Source of the DNA: Primula veris | Taxonomy: Eukaryota > Streptophyta > Magnoliopsida > Ericales > Primulaceae | Assembly: GCA_963682055.1 (NCBI GenBank) | Contig: OY821740.1 | Location: 11,184,814-11,248,813 of the forward strand | DNA length: 64,000 nt | Direction: 5' to 3' | Shown: in pieces, positions 32,401 to 41,955 of the stretch | Numbering within the stretch: position 1 is the stretch's first letter | Layout of the letters: the number at the start of each line of letters is the position of its first letter | Notes under the pieces: model-generated | Database searches by the model: none | Told to the model about the DNA's origin: nothing | The model's input: the letters and a program-made list of their open reading frames with translations, nothing else | Position numbers and translations under genes: made by a program

Positions 32401-34476
32401 AATGTAAAGTATTTTCAAGTGTTTGGATGTGTTTGCTATATTCTCAGAGATAGAGAGCATCTTGGTAAATTTGACTCTAAAAGTGATAAAGGAATTTTTC
32501 TTGGTTATGCTCAGAACAGTAGAGCATTTAGAGTCTTCAATCAAAGAACAAACTGTGTTATGGAATCTTATAATGTGTTATTTGATGATCTAAAAACTGT
32601 TGATGAGATTACAGGTGATAATGAACAGGCTGAGACTACAGAAAAAGAGAAAGAAGAAACACAACAAACTGGAAGTCCCAGAGTGGTTGGAAGTCCAGTT
32701 GCAACTGAGGTTACAACTGAGGTTGGAACTGAGGTTGGAACCACAGTTGAAACCCAAAATGCTGCTGAATCTGAAGAAGAAGAAGAAGAAAGTTCTCATG
32801 CTCAGTCAACTAGCAGGCCTCGCTATGTAAGGACTCAGAAAAATCATTCTCTTGACAATGTCATAGGAGAAGTTACTTCAGGTATGAAAACCAGAGGTAA
32901 AAGAAATAATGTTGTTCACTTTGCTTGTTATATCTCTCAGTTAGAACCTAAGAATATAAAAGAAGCTCTAGAAGATAGTGAATGGATTTTAGCTATGCAG
33001 GATGAATTGGCCCAATTTGAGAGAAATGATGTATGGACTTTAGTACCCAGACCTTCTAATAAAAATGTTATAGGAACTAAATGGATTTTTAGAAATAAAA
33101 GTGATGAGGATGGAGTGATTATCAGGAATAAAGCTAGGTTGGTAGCTCAGGGTTATACACAAATTGAGGGAATTGACTTTGATGAAACCTTTGCTCCAGT
33201 AGCTAGAATTGAATCCATTAGAATGCTGCTGTCTCTTGCATGTCTGTATGATTTTAAACTGTTTCAACTTGACATAAAGAGTGCTTTTCTGAATGGTGTG
33301 ATTAATGAAGAAGTTTATGTTTGTCAACCTAAGGGATTTGAGGATCCTAACTTTCCTGAACATGTCTATTTGTTGAAAAAGGCCTTGTATGGTCTAAAAC
33401 AAGCTCCTAGAGCTTGGTATGATAGATTAACCAAGTACTTGATTGAAAAAGGTTTTAACAGAGGGGGAGTTGATAAAACTCTGTTTACTAAGAAAACCAC
33501 AAAGGACATAATAATTGCTCAAATCTATGTTGATGACATTGTTTTTGGTTCTACTTCTAATAACAGAATAAAAGAATTCATTTCTGACATGAAGAATGAA
33601 TTTGAAATGAGTGGAGGAGGTGAACTAACTTACTTTCTAGGATTGCAAGTAAAACAGAATGAGAAAGGCATCTTTCTGTGCCAAAGTAAGTATGCAGACA
33701 ATCTTGTTAAAAAGTTTGGTCTGAGTGAGAGTAAAGAGAAGAGAACCCCTATGAGTACTACCCTTAAACTGTCCAAAAATGATAAAGGTAAAAATGTCTG
33801 TCCCAGTCTTTATAGATCCATGATTGGAAGTTTGCTGTATTTAACTGCTAGTAGACCAGATCTTTGCTTAAGTGTAGGAGTTTGTGCCAGATATCAAGCA
33901 AATCCTTTAGAACCTCATCTTCTAGCTGTCAAAAGGATTCTAAGGTATGTAAAAGGAACACCTCATCTAGGCCTATGGTATTCTAAAGATACAAACCATT
34001 TTCTTAGTGGCTACTGTGATGCAGATTGGGCAGGAAACATAGATGATAGAAAGAGTACTTCTGGAGGTTGTTTTTATTTTGGAAACAATCTTGTTTCTTG
34101 GTTCAGTAAAAAGCAAAATTGCATATCTTTATCTACTGCTGAGGCAGAATATGTTGCAGCTGGAAGTGGATGCACTCAACTAATTTGGATGAAACAAATG
34201 TTAACTGATTATAATGTTAAACAAGAGATATTAACTCTGTTTTGTGATAACAAAAGTGCTATAGATTTAGCTAAAAATCCAGTTCAACATTCCAGAACCA
34301 AACATATTGATCTAAGGCATCATTTTATTAGAGAACTAGTTGAAGAAAAGAGCTTAATTTTAGAACATGTTTCAACTGAAAGACAATTAGCAGATATTTT
34401 CACAAAGCCCCTTGATACAAACAAGTTTGAATCATTAAGAAGTGACATAGGGGTATGTCATTATCAATCTAATTGA
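29488..34476 (+). CDS. gag-pol: copia gag-pol polyprotein, intact (1662 aa)
   Basis: One uninterrupted frame starts at the first ATG after the primer site (MDLMREGNAFNKPPLLEGGV). In order: gag N-terminus with GVNYGVWKIRM; gag core (about 60-230); a CCHC knuckle at about 307-322 (CRECRGFGHIQAEC); a coiled coil at about 400-460; a second CCHC at about 548-561 (CNFCKKPGHSEVQC); protease with DSG near 617; pre-integrase HxxxH-C-x2-C (LGHVNYKTLD...CGDCAIGK); integrase with D in HIDLMG (about 811), D in RSDHGTEF (about 877) and E in NGIVERKN (about 914); reverse transcriptase with YVDD near 1347; RNase H with YCDADWAG near 1508 and ADIFTKPLD at the end. All catalytic residues are present. Two stretches (about 509-538 and 1070-1091) are made of V-x-T repeats coming from the 12-nt motif described in the findings. 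Confidence 0.95.
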   Translation: MDLMREGNAFNKPPLLEGGVNYGVWKIRMRSFIKQQNEHAWKTVMYGWEAPTTMDNEGELILLPEDRWSAEEDRKSSANSTAINLIFAGVTLSVFRYISHCETAKEAWDILQVTFEGTTKVKAFKLQQLTTQFENLRMEEDENIEQFNGRICHIAHQAGTLGEKYSDAKLVKKTLRSLPERFEIKVTAIEESTDLDNLKLEELIGNLSTHELKFFKHKRPEKGIAFQAKKSESNTCDKMSDEEQLAFFAKKVYKKFYKKKEDDTGSSKNFQKKDNQFKTESRFNNNSTGKWNSKEKDNKEYKSKEIQCRECRGFGHIQAECANTLKRNKNAYITTHSDSDSESNSDEEDGSNFVNFMGIITEKEPTYESDCEHVSTPVTTACETYSSDEEEPSDENITKQYLVLYEKYKSLSKQCLIISKLNVDLKDEVKNLTEKLKLQLAELTETKKIIKLLNVSASDKLDDMLSYSRGSKDISGLGYYGGKSTGKTTFIEAVAKAKTHDFDHKVRSSVATRVATRNKTQVYVKKVGSSVTTKVATMNKLNNFRLKLCNFCKKPGHSEVQCYLKRNRKYISQKTWLASVNKNLKWVWKVKEKAILVANNKAVINSLNAVTSNDWYFDSGCSKHMTGTASLLKNVTILTGNTVVFGGGDTGKIIGKGTLNKPGMPDIEDVFLVDGLKANLISISQLCDNEMTVKFDKERCLITNLNNDLIMTGVRSTNSCYVFEKAEKELPQSRCNQAISNNADIWHKRLGHVNYKTLDKLVKKELIRGIPKLSAKTQSVCGDCAIGKQTKSIHKSTSLIYTKRVLELLHIDLMGPMQTASIGGKKYILVVVDDFSRYSWVVFLKDKSETFELFKTLCLKLQVEKGSTSGNIARIRSDHGTEFENIRFKEFCNSLGICHEFSAPKTPQQNGIVERKNRTIQEMARVMLNSKKLANRFWAEAVNTACHIVNRVYITKGTSMTAYEIWKGRKPNVKYFQVFGCVCYILRDREHLGKFDSKSDKGIFLGYAQNSRAFRVFNQRTNCVMESYNVLFDDLKTVDEITGDNEQAETTEKEKEETQQTGSPRVVGSPVATEVTTEVGTEVGTTVETQNAAESEEEEEESSHAQSTSRPRYVRTQKNHSLDNVIGEVTSGMKTRGKRNNVVHFACYISQLEPKNIKEALEDSEWILAMQDELAQFERNDVWTLVPRPSNKNVIGTKWIFRNKSDEDGVIIRNKARLVAQGYTQIEGIDFDETFAPVARIESIRMLLSLACLYDFKLFQLDIKSAFLNGVINEEVYVCQPKGFEDPNFPEHVYLLKKALYGLKQAPRAWYDRLTKYLIEKGFNRGGVDKTLFTKKTTKDIIIAQIYVDDIVFGSTSNNRIKEFISDMKNEFEMSGGGELTYFLGLQVKQNEKGIFLCQSKYADNLVKKFGLSESKEKRTPMSTTLKLSKNDKGKNVCPSLYRSMIGSLLYLTASRPDLCLSVGVCARYQANPLEPHLLAVKRILRYVKGTPHLGLWYSKDTNHFLSGYCDADWAGNIDDRKSTSGGCFYFGNNLVSWFSKKQNCISLSTAEAEYVAAGSGCTQLIWMKQMLTDYNVKQEILTLFCDNKSAIDLAKNPVQHSRTKHIDLRHHFIRELVEEKSLILEHVSTERQLADIFTKPLDTNKFESLRSDIGVCHYQSN

Positions 34477-35503
34477 ATACTTTTGCTAAATATGTCTGTA
34501 TTGAGTACCTTTAATAAGTTTTATTTCCAAGGTTAAAGTCTTATTTTGAGCTATGATGTTTTTGTCTTGAAAAAGCCGCTTTTTTGGTGCCTCAAAAACA
34601 GATGTGAGGTAACTTGTCCTTAAAAAACCTCTCTGGTAATAGAGTTGCAAGCACAAAGTGCAATTTTTTTTGATGGTGGTTGCAAGTTCAGTTGCAACAT
34701 CAGTTGAAACCTCACACTTTCAATAGTTGGTTGGAAGTTCAGTTGCAACATCAGTTGAAACCTCGTGTTAAAAATACTGGTTGCAAGCTCAGTTGCAACA
34801 TCAGTTGAAACCTCGTGTTAAAAATACTGGTTGCAAGCTCAGTTGAAACATCAGTTGAAACCTCAGTCTCTGTTATAGCTGTCAAGACAAAGTCTTGTAA
34901 AATTTTGACATCACTTATACTCTTTCCTTGCTGAGGTCATCAAACTAGTTTTTGTGTAGAAATAAAAACGGAATTGCTCATTTTAAGCTCCTAAAATTTA
35001 ATCTTTATTAGTGTTATTCTTTGATAAACATATTTTCGTGAGTAAATTGCTAGATTTCTTTTGTTCTCCTAAAAGCTAGATATCTGTTTTAGTTTTGTTT
35101 TTATCTTGAATCAAGTCAAATTTCCTTAAAGCTTCAATGTTTGATTTTTCAAATTTTGGATGAATCTGTTTTGAAAAAGGAATGTTTATCTGTTTAATTG
35201 GCTGAAGTTATCTTATTGCCAACTGTTTCTTGCGTAATCTTAGTATGATTTTCTTTTAAAATCTGTTGATATAATACTTCCTATGTTTAAGCCTAAATTT
35301 GCTGCTTAATTGATTTGCATGTATCTATTTCCAATTTCAAAAAGATATGGTCTTTATTGCTATTTATACAAACATCTTTTTACTATCCAAAATCAATTAC
35401 TTTTTACAGAATAACTCTCTCTCTCTCATCTCTGTAAAACCCTAGGCTTGCTGTAGAAACCCACTGCAAGGTTCTAAGTAAGGTTCTAACCCCAGTTGCA
35501 ACC
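34477..35503 (+). other. spacer between pol and ORF2 with motif array and leader-like sequence
   Basis: 34677-34865 is an array of GTTNNAAC units in four groups (e.g. GTTGCAACatcaGTTGAAAC). Closer to ORF2 come tatttata (about 35360), a CT repeat (ctctctctctc, about 35416-35427), aaaaccctagg (about 35437-35447, a telo box) and another motif pair ending seven bases before the ATG. The order TATA-like, CT-rich, telo box, ATG looks like a plant gene 5' end. Confidence 0.6.
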
Positions 35504-36790
35504 ATGTCATCAATCCCTTCTAAAAACCCCAATTCTGATGATGATTGCACCCTCAGAGATTTTATGAATAAATCTCCATCACGTCAAGGTTCCAAATCAA
35601 AGGTAAGTGAGTCTTCCTCACCCAAAATTAAGCGCACTAAGAAGCGTGCTAGAAGGAATTTTGATAATGACCCTGTTACTGCTAAGTTTGAGTATGTTCC
35701 AACAAACAATAATGTTGATCCTCGTTTCTGGAGTAGGACAACATATAGGAGGTTTAGAGGAATGGCTAGTAAAGAAATTCTGTGTGAAAGAAGGCTTAAT
35801 TTAGTTAGCTATCCTCACATACAGGTGTATGTTGAGAAATTACTCTCTGCTGTTGGATTAGCCAAAACTGTTTGTTATGCAGACTCCTATTACCCTGCTG
35901 TTGTTAAAGAATTCTATTCCAATTTAAGCAGTGGTGTCTTTGAAGAGGGTAATCCTAAGTATGGAAGAGTGTTTTTGAGAGGTGTAACTTTGGATTTCAC
36001 ACCTAAGTTGATTAATGACTATCTGTGTTGTCCCAGTCCTACTATAGACAACAATGCTGAACCAGATTTAGAAATTCTAGCTTTAATTCTAACTGGAAAG
36101 AACAATAGGTTTGATGGTCATTCCATCAAAACATCCTCTCTCACATTAAGTGCTGCTGTGTTGCACAAAATTGCTAGGTTTAACTGGACACCCACCAAAC
36201 AATCTTCCAAAGTCAACAAAGATATGGCTATTTTTCTATACAGGATTATGTCTTCACTACCCATCAACCTTGGCCTTCATATCTTTAATCTTATAAAGGA
36301 ATTTAGTGATGATAATTCACCTTCCATTCTGCTTCCTTTCCCTTGCCTCATATCTAGTCTACTTCTGGGCCAAGTCTCTTCTATGCATAGAGATTCTCCC
36401 ATTAGTATCACTCATGAACCAATCACAGATTGTCCCTCTGCTCTTTATATTTCTGCCAAACTACTGAAGGAAGGACATGTCAATGACATTTCTGGGGACA
36501 AAGGGAAAGAAAAGGAAGAAGAACCTTCATCTGCTCCTTCAGCAAAGAAGAAAGGAGTAAAGTGGTACTTACTCCAGAAGCTGGCTTATAATCAAGAAAG
36601 GAGAGCTGAATTGGATGCTGATGATTATCAAATCAATAAGCTGCTGGTGGACATTATTGAGAGTGAGGATGATGATGATAGTGATGGTGTCTCAATCAGC
36701 AGTGAGGATGACAATGAAGAAGATGAAGAAGTGGTCAGGCAGAATCCTCTAAGAGAAAGACCCCCACAATGTGATATTCCAAGTGACTAA
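35504..36790 (+). CDS. second ORF of the copia element, 'putative plant transposon protein' domain (428 aa)
   Basis: Intact frame in the sense direction. Residues 1-55 are polar with a basic, nuclear-localisation-like patch (KIKRTKKRARR). Residues about 60-300 form a globular region with YYPAVVKEFYSNLSSGVF, GRVFLRGVTLDFTPKLINDY and PCLISSLLLGQ, which resembles the 'putative plant transposon protein' domain (PF20167) common in plant genomes. Residues about 325-350 are Lys/Glu/Ser-rich. The last 60 residues are strongly acidic (ESEDDDDSDGVSISSEDDNE). I see no signal peptide or membrane helix, so this is not a typical env-like protein. Position after pol and before the polypurine tract is that of the extra ORF in SIRE-type elements. 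The function is unknown; a nuclear, nucleic-acid-related role is only an inference. Confidence 0.8.
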   Translation: MSSIPSKNPNSDDDCTLRDFMNKSPSRQGSKSKVSESSSPKIKRTKKRARRNFDNDPVTAKFEYVPTNNNVDPRFWSRTTYRRFRGMASKEILCERRLNLVSYPHIQVYVEKLLSAVGLAKTVCYADSYYPAVVKEFYSNLSSGVFEEGNPKYGRVFLRGVTLDFTPKLINDYLCCPSPTIDNNAEPDLEILALILTGKNNRFDGHSIKTSSLTLSAAVLHKIARFNWTPTKQSSKVNKDMAIFLYRIMSSLPINLGLHIFNLIKEFSDDNSPSILLPFPCLISSLLLGQVSSMHRDSPISITHEPITDCPSALYISAKLLKEGHVNDISGDKGKEKEEEPSSAPSAKKKGVKWYLLQKLAYNQERRAELDADDYQINKLLVDIIESEDDDDSDGVSISSEDDNEEDEEVVRQNPLRERPPQCDIPSD

Positions 36791-37157
36791 TTCCATTGGT
36801 TGCTGACAAATAGGGGGAGTGAAGTTTGAAGTTTGAAGTTTATGCTTTTGTTTTATGTTTTGTTTCATTTTGATGTTTTCAAGACTTTAAATCTGTTTTT
36901 CAATTCTGCTGTATTAAGACAAGTTTATGCTTGTTTGGCTTTAATCATTCTGCAATTTCTTTCTGCAAATATCTTGATATCTTGTTGAAGTATGAAAGCT
37001 TTAAACTTGAAACAGGTCTGAAAACTAATTGTGTGCACATACATTGTGCTTATATATTTTGCCTGCAATTCTAACATACAGGGGGAGCTTACTGATATGG
37101 AATTTGCAGGTGGTTGGGATGATTTATAAACTTTATTGATTTGTCAAAACCAATGAC
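36791..37157 (+). other. 3' untranslated region of the copia element
   Basis: Non-coding, T-rich. The purine phrase gggggag occurs three times (about 36812, 37081 and at the polypurine tract). Confidence 0.5.
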
Positions 37158-37168
37158 AAAGGGGGAGA
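37158..37168 (+). promoter_or_regulatory. polypurine tract
   Basis: AAAGGGGGAGA directly before the 3' LTR (one T between). Confidence 0.85.
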
Positions 37169-37169
37169 T

Positions 37170-38432
37170 TGTTAGGACCAGATTTCTGGTCTAAATATTG
37201 TTAATTGTCTATTGGTTTTTACTAAATAAATCCTAACTGTTATTAATAACTAAGACAGGATTGACAGGTTCCAAGTACCAGTTGCAACCTCAGTTACAAC
37301 CTACTAAGTTAGTAGTATTAGGTTTCAAGTACTGGTTGCAACCTAAGTTACAACCTGTGGTGACAGGTTTCAAGTACCAGTTGCAACCTCAGTTGCAACC
37401 ACAGTTCAACCTGCTGTTAAAATAGAATTCTGTCTTGTTTCATTATTCTACATTACTACTTGTTTGATGCTAATCATTTGTTTTAAAGAATGTAGGATAT
37501 ATTCTCATAAGGTCTTAAACGTGTATATGTGTTTATTGAGAATATTAATGTGTTAAGGAAAGATGTTTTATAAAAGATATAAAGAGATTAGTTTATAAGG
37601 TTATGTTTCCTTTTAATATATATATCTCTATTCTTATGCTTGTCCTTATCACTTGTTTCAATCTTTTGATTCTTGTAATATTCAGTAAAGATATGTATAA
37701 AGATTGATTGATATGTGGAGTTAAATGTTTCATATGTTTATGAAAAGATATTATCTTTAAAAGATCATATCTTTATATGTTTCCTTTCAAAGGAAAAGAT
37801 TAACTCCTACTTTCAAGTGTGTTACTAAACAGGTATTAATCAAAGATGATTAGAGTCAATCCATGCTGAAGAATCTCGTGATACTTGGAGAGATTGAAGC
37901 TAATCAACCAAGTCAAAAGCAATCAAAAGATATTGAAGATAGAAGATTGTTTTTACTTGTTTATATACTTAGTAACCTAAGCTTGTAAAGGTGTGTGTTC
38001 TAAATTATAAAGAACTTATTTTCTAGAGAGAATACACGTGAGCTTTAAAAAGAAAAACAATGGTGGGATGCCATTGATTTATAAGTGATAGTTATAGAGT
38101 AGGAGCAATATAGTGATAGGCAGAAAAACATAGAGGGAGTCTAAGTTTTTCATTAAGACTTGAGTCATATATTGTAAGCTTTTTATAATATCATAATCTG
38201 GGTAAGTGCCCCGGAGACGTAGCCTAGTTAGGTGAACTCCGTTGTTAAATGTGCGTGTGAGTTATTTCCAAGTACATTTAATTTTCAAACAGTTTCTGTC
38301 CATTAATACACTTGGTTCCAACTGCAGTTCCAACCTCACTTGAAACCTTATACACTTGGTTCAAACTGCAGTTCCAACTCCACTTGGAACCTTACTGCAA
38401 AACTGCATCTAGAACAGCGGATAGGAATTTCA
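37170..38432 (+). repeat. 3' LTR of the copia element
   Basis: Same length as the 5' LTR; one difference seen (t at 37423 for c at 28419). Confidence 0.95.
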
Positions 38433-38437
38433 GACTC

Positions 38438-41400
38438 ACATTTGAATGCTTTGTCCGTAGTTTATGTTAAAACACATCTATTGTTAACTCTAAAATGGAG
38501 GACACTTGTTTGCTAGTTGGATTCAGCTTCGCCTAGCATTTGAAATTTTGATAATACTCAACAAAAACCTCAAATAATAGGTTAGTTTTGATAAAGAAAC
38601 GGAAATGGAGAGACCGAGACAGGCAATTTTTTTTCTTTCGTTTGTTGTGGATGCGACCCAGTAGTTGCGATCTTACCCCTACTCTTCCAAAATCCCGTTC
38701 TGTGCACGATTCTAGTATCATTAGTTAGCTACTTGACAGTATATTAGGAATATGAAAGAGCTTATAAATTTCAGTTATTGTAGCCTTGTAGGTTCGCATC
38801 CCTAGCTTATTTTCAATCACGGCGACATGGTCTAACTTCATTCCATTTGCCTTTTTGTGATGTTTTTTGCAAAATTAGAAACGTGTGAATAAAATGTCAG
38901 TTGTCAAACTGCAAGTCATTGTCACCAAATGTCCAAGTTCATACTTTTTGTTTTTTATTTTTTTTGAAAATTAAGCTTATATTAACCAAACCAACCAAAA
39001 CAACGAAAAAACTCAGGTACTCACAGGCTGAGTAATCAGAGGGCTCCAAATGTAGGAGAAATTAGTTCGAATAAGTTACGACATTAGTTGAAAACTAACA
39101 AAAAAAATAAGAAACATAGTCTTTTGACAAATATGTTCACCGCAACAATAAGTACTTAAACACTTAAGTGAGCTATAATAGCCACAACCTTTCTTAATGA
39201 GAGATATCCAAACACTACCAGCAACTAAAAATATTCTTTTTGAATCAAAATAAGCCAAAGGAGAGTTGCCAACTTCATCTTCACTGCTCGTAACCCAGCC
39301 TTTGTTATTGCATTCTTCATTTTTTTGAGAAGTACAACACTTTTTTATAAGCCAATTTCTTCTAACAAAATTCAAGGAAATAGTGCTGTCATGAGAAAAA
39401 TTTAGAGAGATTCTGCAAGTACACCAGATCATAGAAATAAAATTAGGCAAATCATTAGCACCTAGTATAATAATATAGGGTTTGCAATCGATCCAAAACC
39501 TACTGGTCCGCAGACCATCAAACAACAATATTCCAAGCTTTGATAATAACTTCATTTCTTCTGTTCTTGAGCATATTTTTAATTAATTCGAGCTTAGTTT
39601 TGATTAGGAAATCCAAGTGAGCTATGATGCTACTAGGTTCAGAACACCTATCTTTATGATTTTTGGCATTTCTTTCACTCCAAATGAGATAAATACTAAT
39701 TGAAAAAATGAGTTTTCCTACGGTAGCATATAAGAATTTCCCTTTAAAAGTAGTAATAGCCCAAGCGATCCACTCTTTCCACTTCCTGCAATTATAAATA
39801 AATACAGCTCTAAGAAGAGCATTTCTGATGATTCTAGAGGAAAAGCTGCAATTAAAAAAAAGATGATCCAAGTTTTCAAGAGATACATTGCAAAGGAGAC
39901 AAATAGAATTAGTATTACCATTCCATTTAGCAATTCTGTTAGCAGTAGGTAATCTTTCCTTAATAGCTTGCCATAGAATGAAGATACATTTAGGAATATT
40001 ATTATTAAACTATACTAAATTGCTCCATTTTATCTTGTTTTTTTTTTTTTTAACTCTAATGGCCTCCCACATACATTTGACAGAGTACTTGTCGCTCGGG
40101 GGGTCCATTTCAGTGTCCTCACCTAGATGGAGAGAAGGATGATGGGTACTTTTAATGATTAGCAGGTCATTAGACCTAGTATGAGGCCAATTCCACACAT
40201 TATGAGAGATTATGGCAGAAAGCTTACCATTTGGGCCAATACCAGCTGCAAGAAATAGAGGTCTAATATTGTCTCGAGGGAGAATAGGACCAGTGGGGAG
40301 CCAAGAATCATACCAGAAAAAAATATTATCTTCATTATCTATTTTAAAATAAAGTAGATATTTTAGCAAAACTCTATATTTTAAGATTTTTTTCCAAGTT
40401 CATACTTTGATCTGCCTAGCTATCTAAACATAGTTTCAAGATCTTGAAGCCCCATATGTAGTTTTGGAAATATTAACACAAAATACCCAACACAAAGATC
40501 ATGAAATGGTAATAGCTAGCAAAATTGCTTATACATACATTTTGAAGACTGTTTAGACTAATTGAAGACCATTGTCCATATATATGCTAATATTTAGCTC
40601 ATATTATGCTCCGTATATACTACGAGTCAAAATATTTTGTTCTCTAAATTTGTCCCTTTGGTAGTAGTTTTTAACTTCAGTTATAAGGGGAAAGAGGATA
40701 TATGCCCACGCCTATACTACGAGTCAATTTCATTTTGCATAAATAAAATACTTGCTCTTCCAGTTTGGAGATAATGTTATGAAATTACCTGTCAATTGTC
40801 ATTTTCGCTATATTTTGTCAAGAAAAGCATAAATATTTTTTTTTTTGCATAGTTCAAACTTAATCCTGGGAGCACTGCGAGAGACGGTAAGACTTGAGAG
40901 ATAGCATCATTGTTTTATGACATACACAATCCATTCGTGTAAGCAAAGTAATTAATTTTTTATCGCATCTAAATAACTAATGTTTATCACATCTCAACTA
41001 GCAACTAATAAGCATATATAAGAAATTAAGAAGTCACATATACAGTTCTATATATATGTCATTCCATGAAATATCGCATCATGACATCATTTATTGATAA
41101 CTAATATCAAAAAAAAAAAAAAACACATTTTGAGTATTTTTGACCAATGAAGATGAAAACAACCTATAAATCTTTAAAGATTCATCAACAAGATGTACCA
41201 AACGATCATACAAGTTAGTTACAGGGGATACGTCTAAAATAGACATGATGAGAAGAAGGAAAAAACAACGAAACTTCTAAACATTCATAATTATATTATC
41301 TTCAATCTCCAACTGGGATGTATAATAATATAAGTCGAAACTTAAGTGCTGCATAACAATTCAGTTTACGAGTTTCGACTTAGTCCGTGTACTCTCTCCA

Positions 41401-41700
41401 TTTCCTTTTAGTTCTGACGTTTTTGCAATTTATGTCAACTGCAGTGTGTGGATAAAAAGAAATAATTCAATTAATTTCTCACCAAATGTCCCAATCGAAA
41501 AATATGTCTTTGCCGTATTTTAATTTTTGCATTTATCTTTGCAAAAATGGTTCGTGGAGAGTTGAGGACAGGTAAGCTAATTACGCAATTATTAAATTAA
41601 TTGTACAATTGAAATAAATAACCAAATAACACATATTATTTAAGGGAAGAGGAAAAAATCTGTAACTTTTCCTTACTATAAGTAATGATTTCTTAACAAA
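38438..41700. repeat. segmental duplication, copy B (paralogue of 46480-49140)
   Basis: Collinear landmarks with copy C: ggatgcgacccagtagtt (38650 and 46650), cttattttcaatcac, gcaagtcattgtcaccaaatgtccaag, tatactacgagtca, gacatacac-atc-attc and block X. It contains a LINE insertion at 38948-40393 that copy C lacks. 41130-41700 also matches copy A at 15535-16110. No gene is seen outside the LINE. Confidence 0.75.
38948..40393 (-). mobile_element. 5'-truncated LINE with a 15-bp target duplication
   Basis: Flanked by CCAAGTTCATACTTT at 38933-38947 and 40394-40408. The left end is T-rich (a poly(A) tail on the minus strand). The minus-strand frames 40369-40010 and 39871-39518 encode the end of a LINE reverse transcriptase ORF: the FWYDSWLPTGP region and the zinc-binding domain with DHLFFNCSFS and IYLIWSERNAKNHKD. 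Stops separate the frames, so it is dead. The paralogue at about 47760 shows the uninterrupted site. Confidence 0.85.
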
Positions 41701-41955
41701 ATCTACGTCCCACCAAAAATTTTAAATTCCGCTAATCATACAATACAACATTCCGCACATTACGCGATAATCACAAAACATGTAAAACATAATAAAAGCT
41801 TGTTCTGCATTCTAATCATTTTATCAAGATTTCTAAAGTTCAAAATTATAAAGTACTGAAATACGAAGCCAACGGTTCAAGCGGAACCAAATTCGAAGTA
41901 CAAACGAAGGAGTTACAAGTGTTTGAAGTTTAGACGACCGATCGTTTTGGACATC
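41701..41955. other. intergenic flank of the Cassandra element
   Basis: AT-rich; nothing recognised. Confidence 0.4.

Larger units (their letters stand above)
28166..38432 (+). mobile_element. complete, young Ty1/copia element, SIRE-like layout, with a second ORF
   Basis: 10,267 bp flanked by the perfect duplication GACTC (28161-28165 and 38433-38437). Both LTRs are 1263 bp, start TGTTAGG, end AATTTCA and differ at one base by my reading (c at 28419, t at 37423). The primer site (tRNA-iMet) is at 29431-29442, the polypurine tract at about 37158-37168, gag-pol is one intact ORF (29488-34476), and a second sense ORF is at 35504-36790. A large coiled-coil gag plus an extra ORF after pol is the layout of the SIRE/Maximus branch. 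It could still be active. Confidence 0.93.

Noticed and set aside
32590..32830. Short frames on both strands over the V-x-T repeat of gag-pol
   Set aside because: Shadows of the repeat inside the intact polyprotein.
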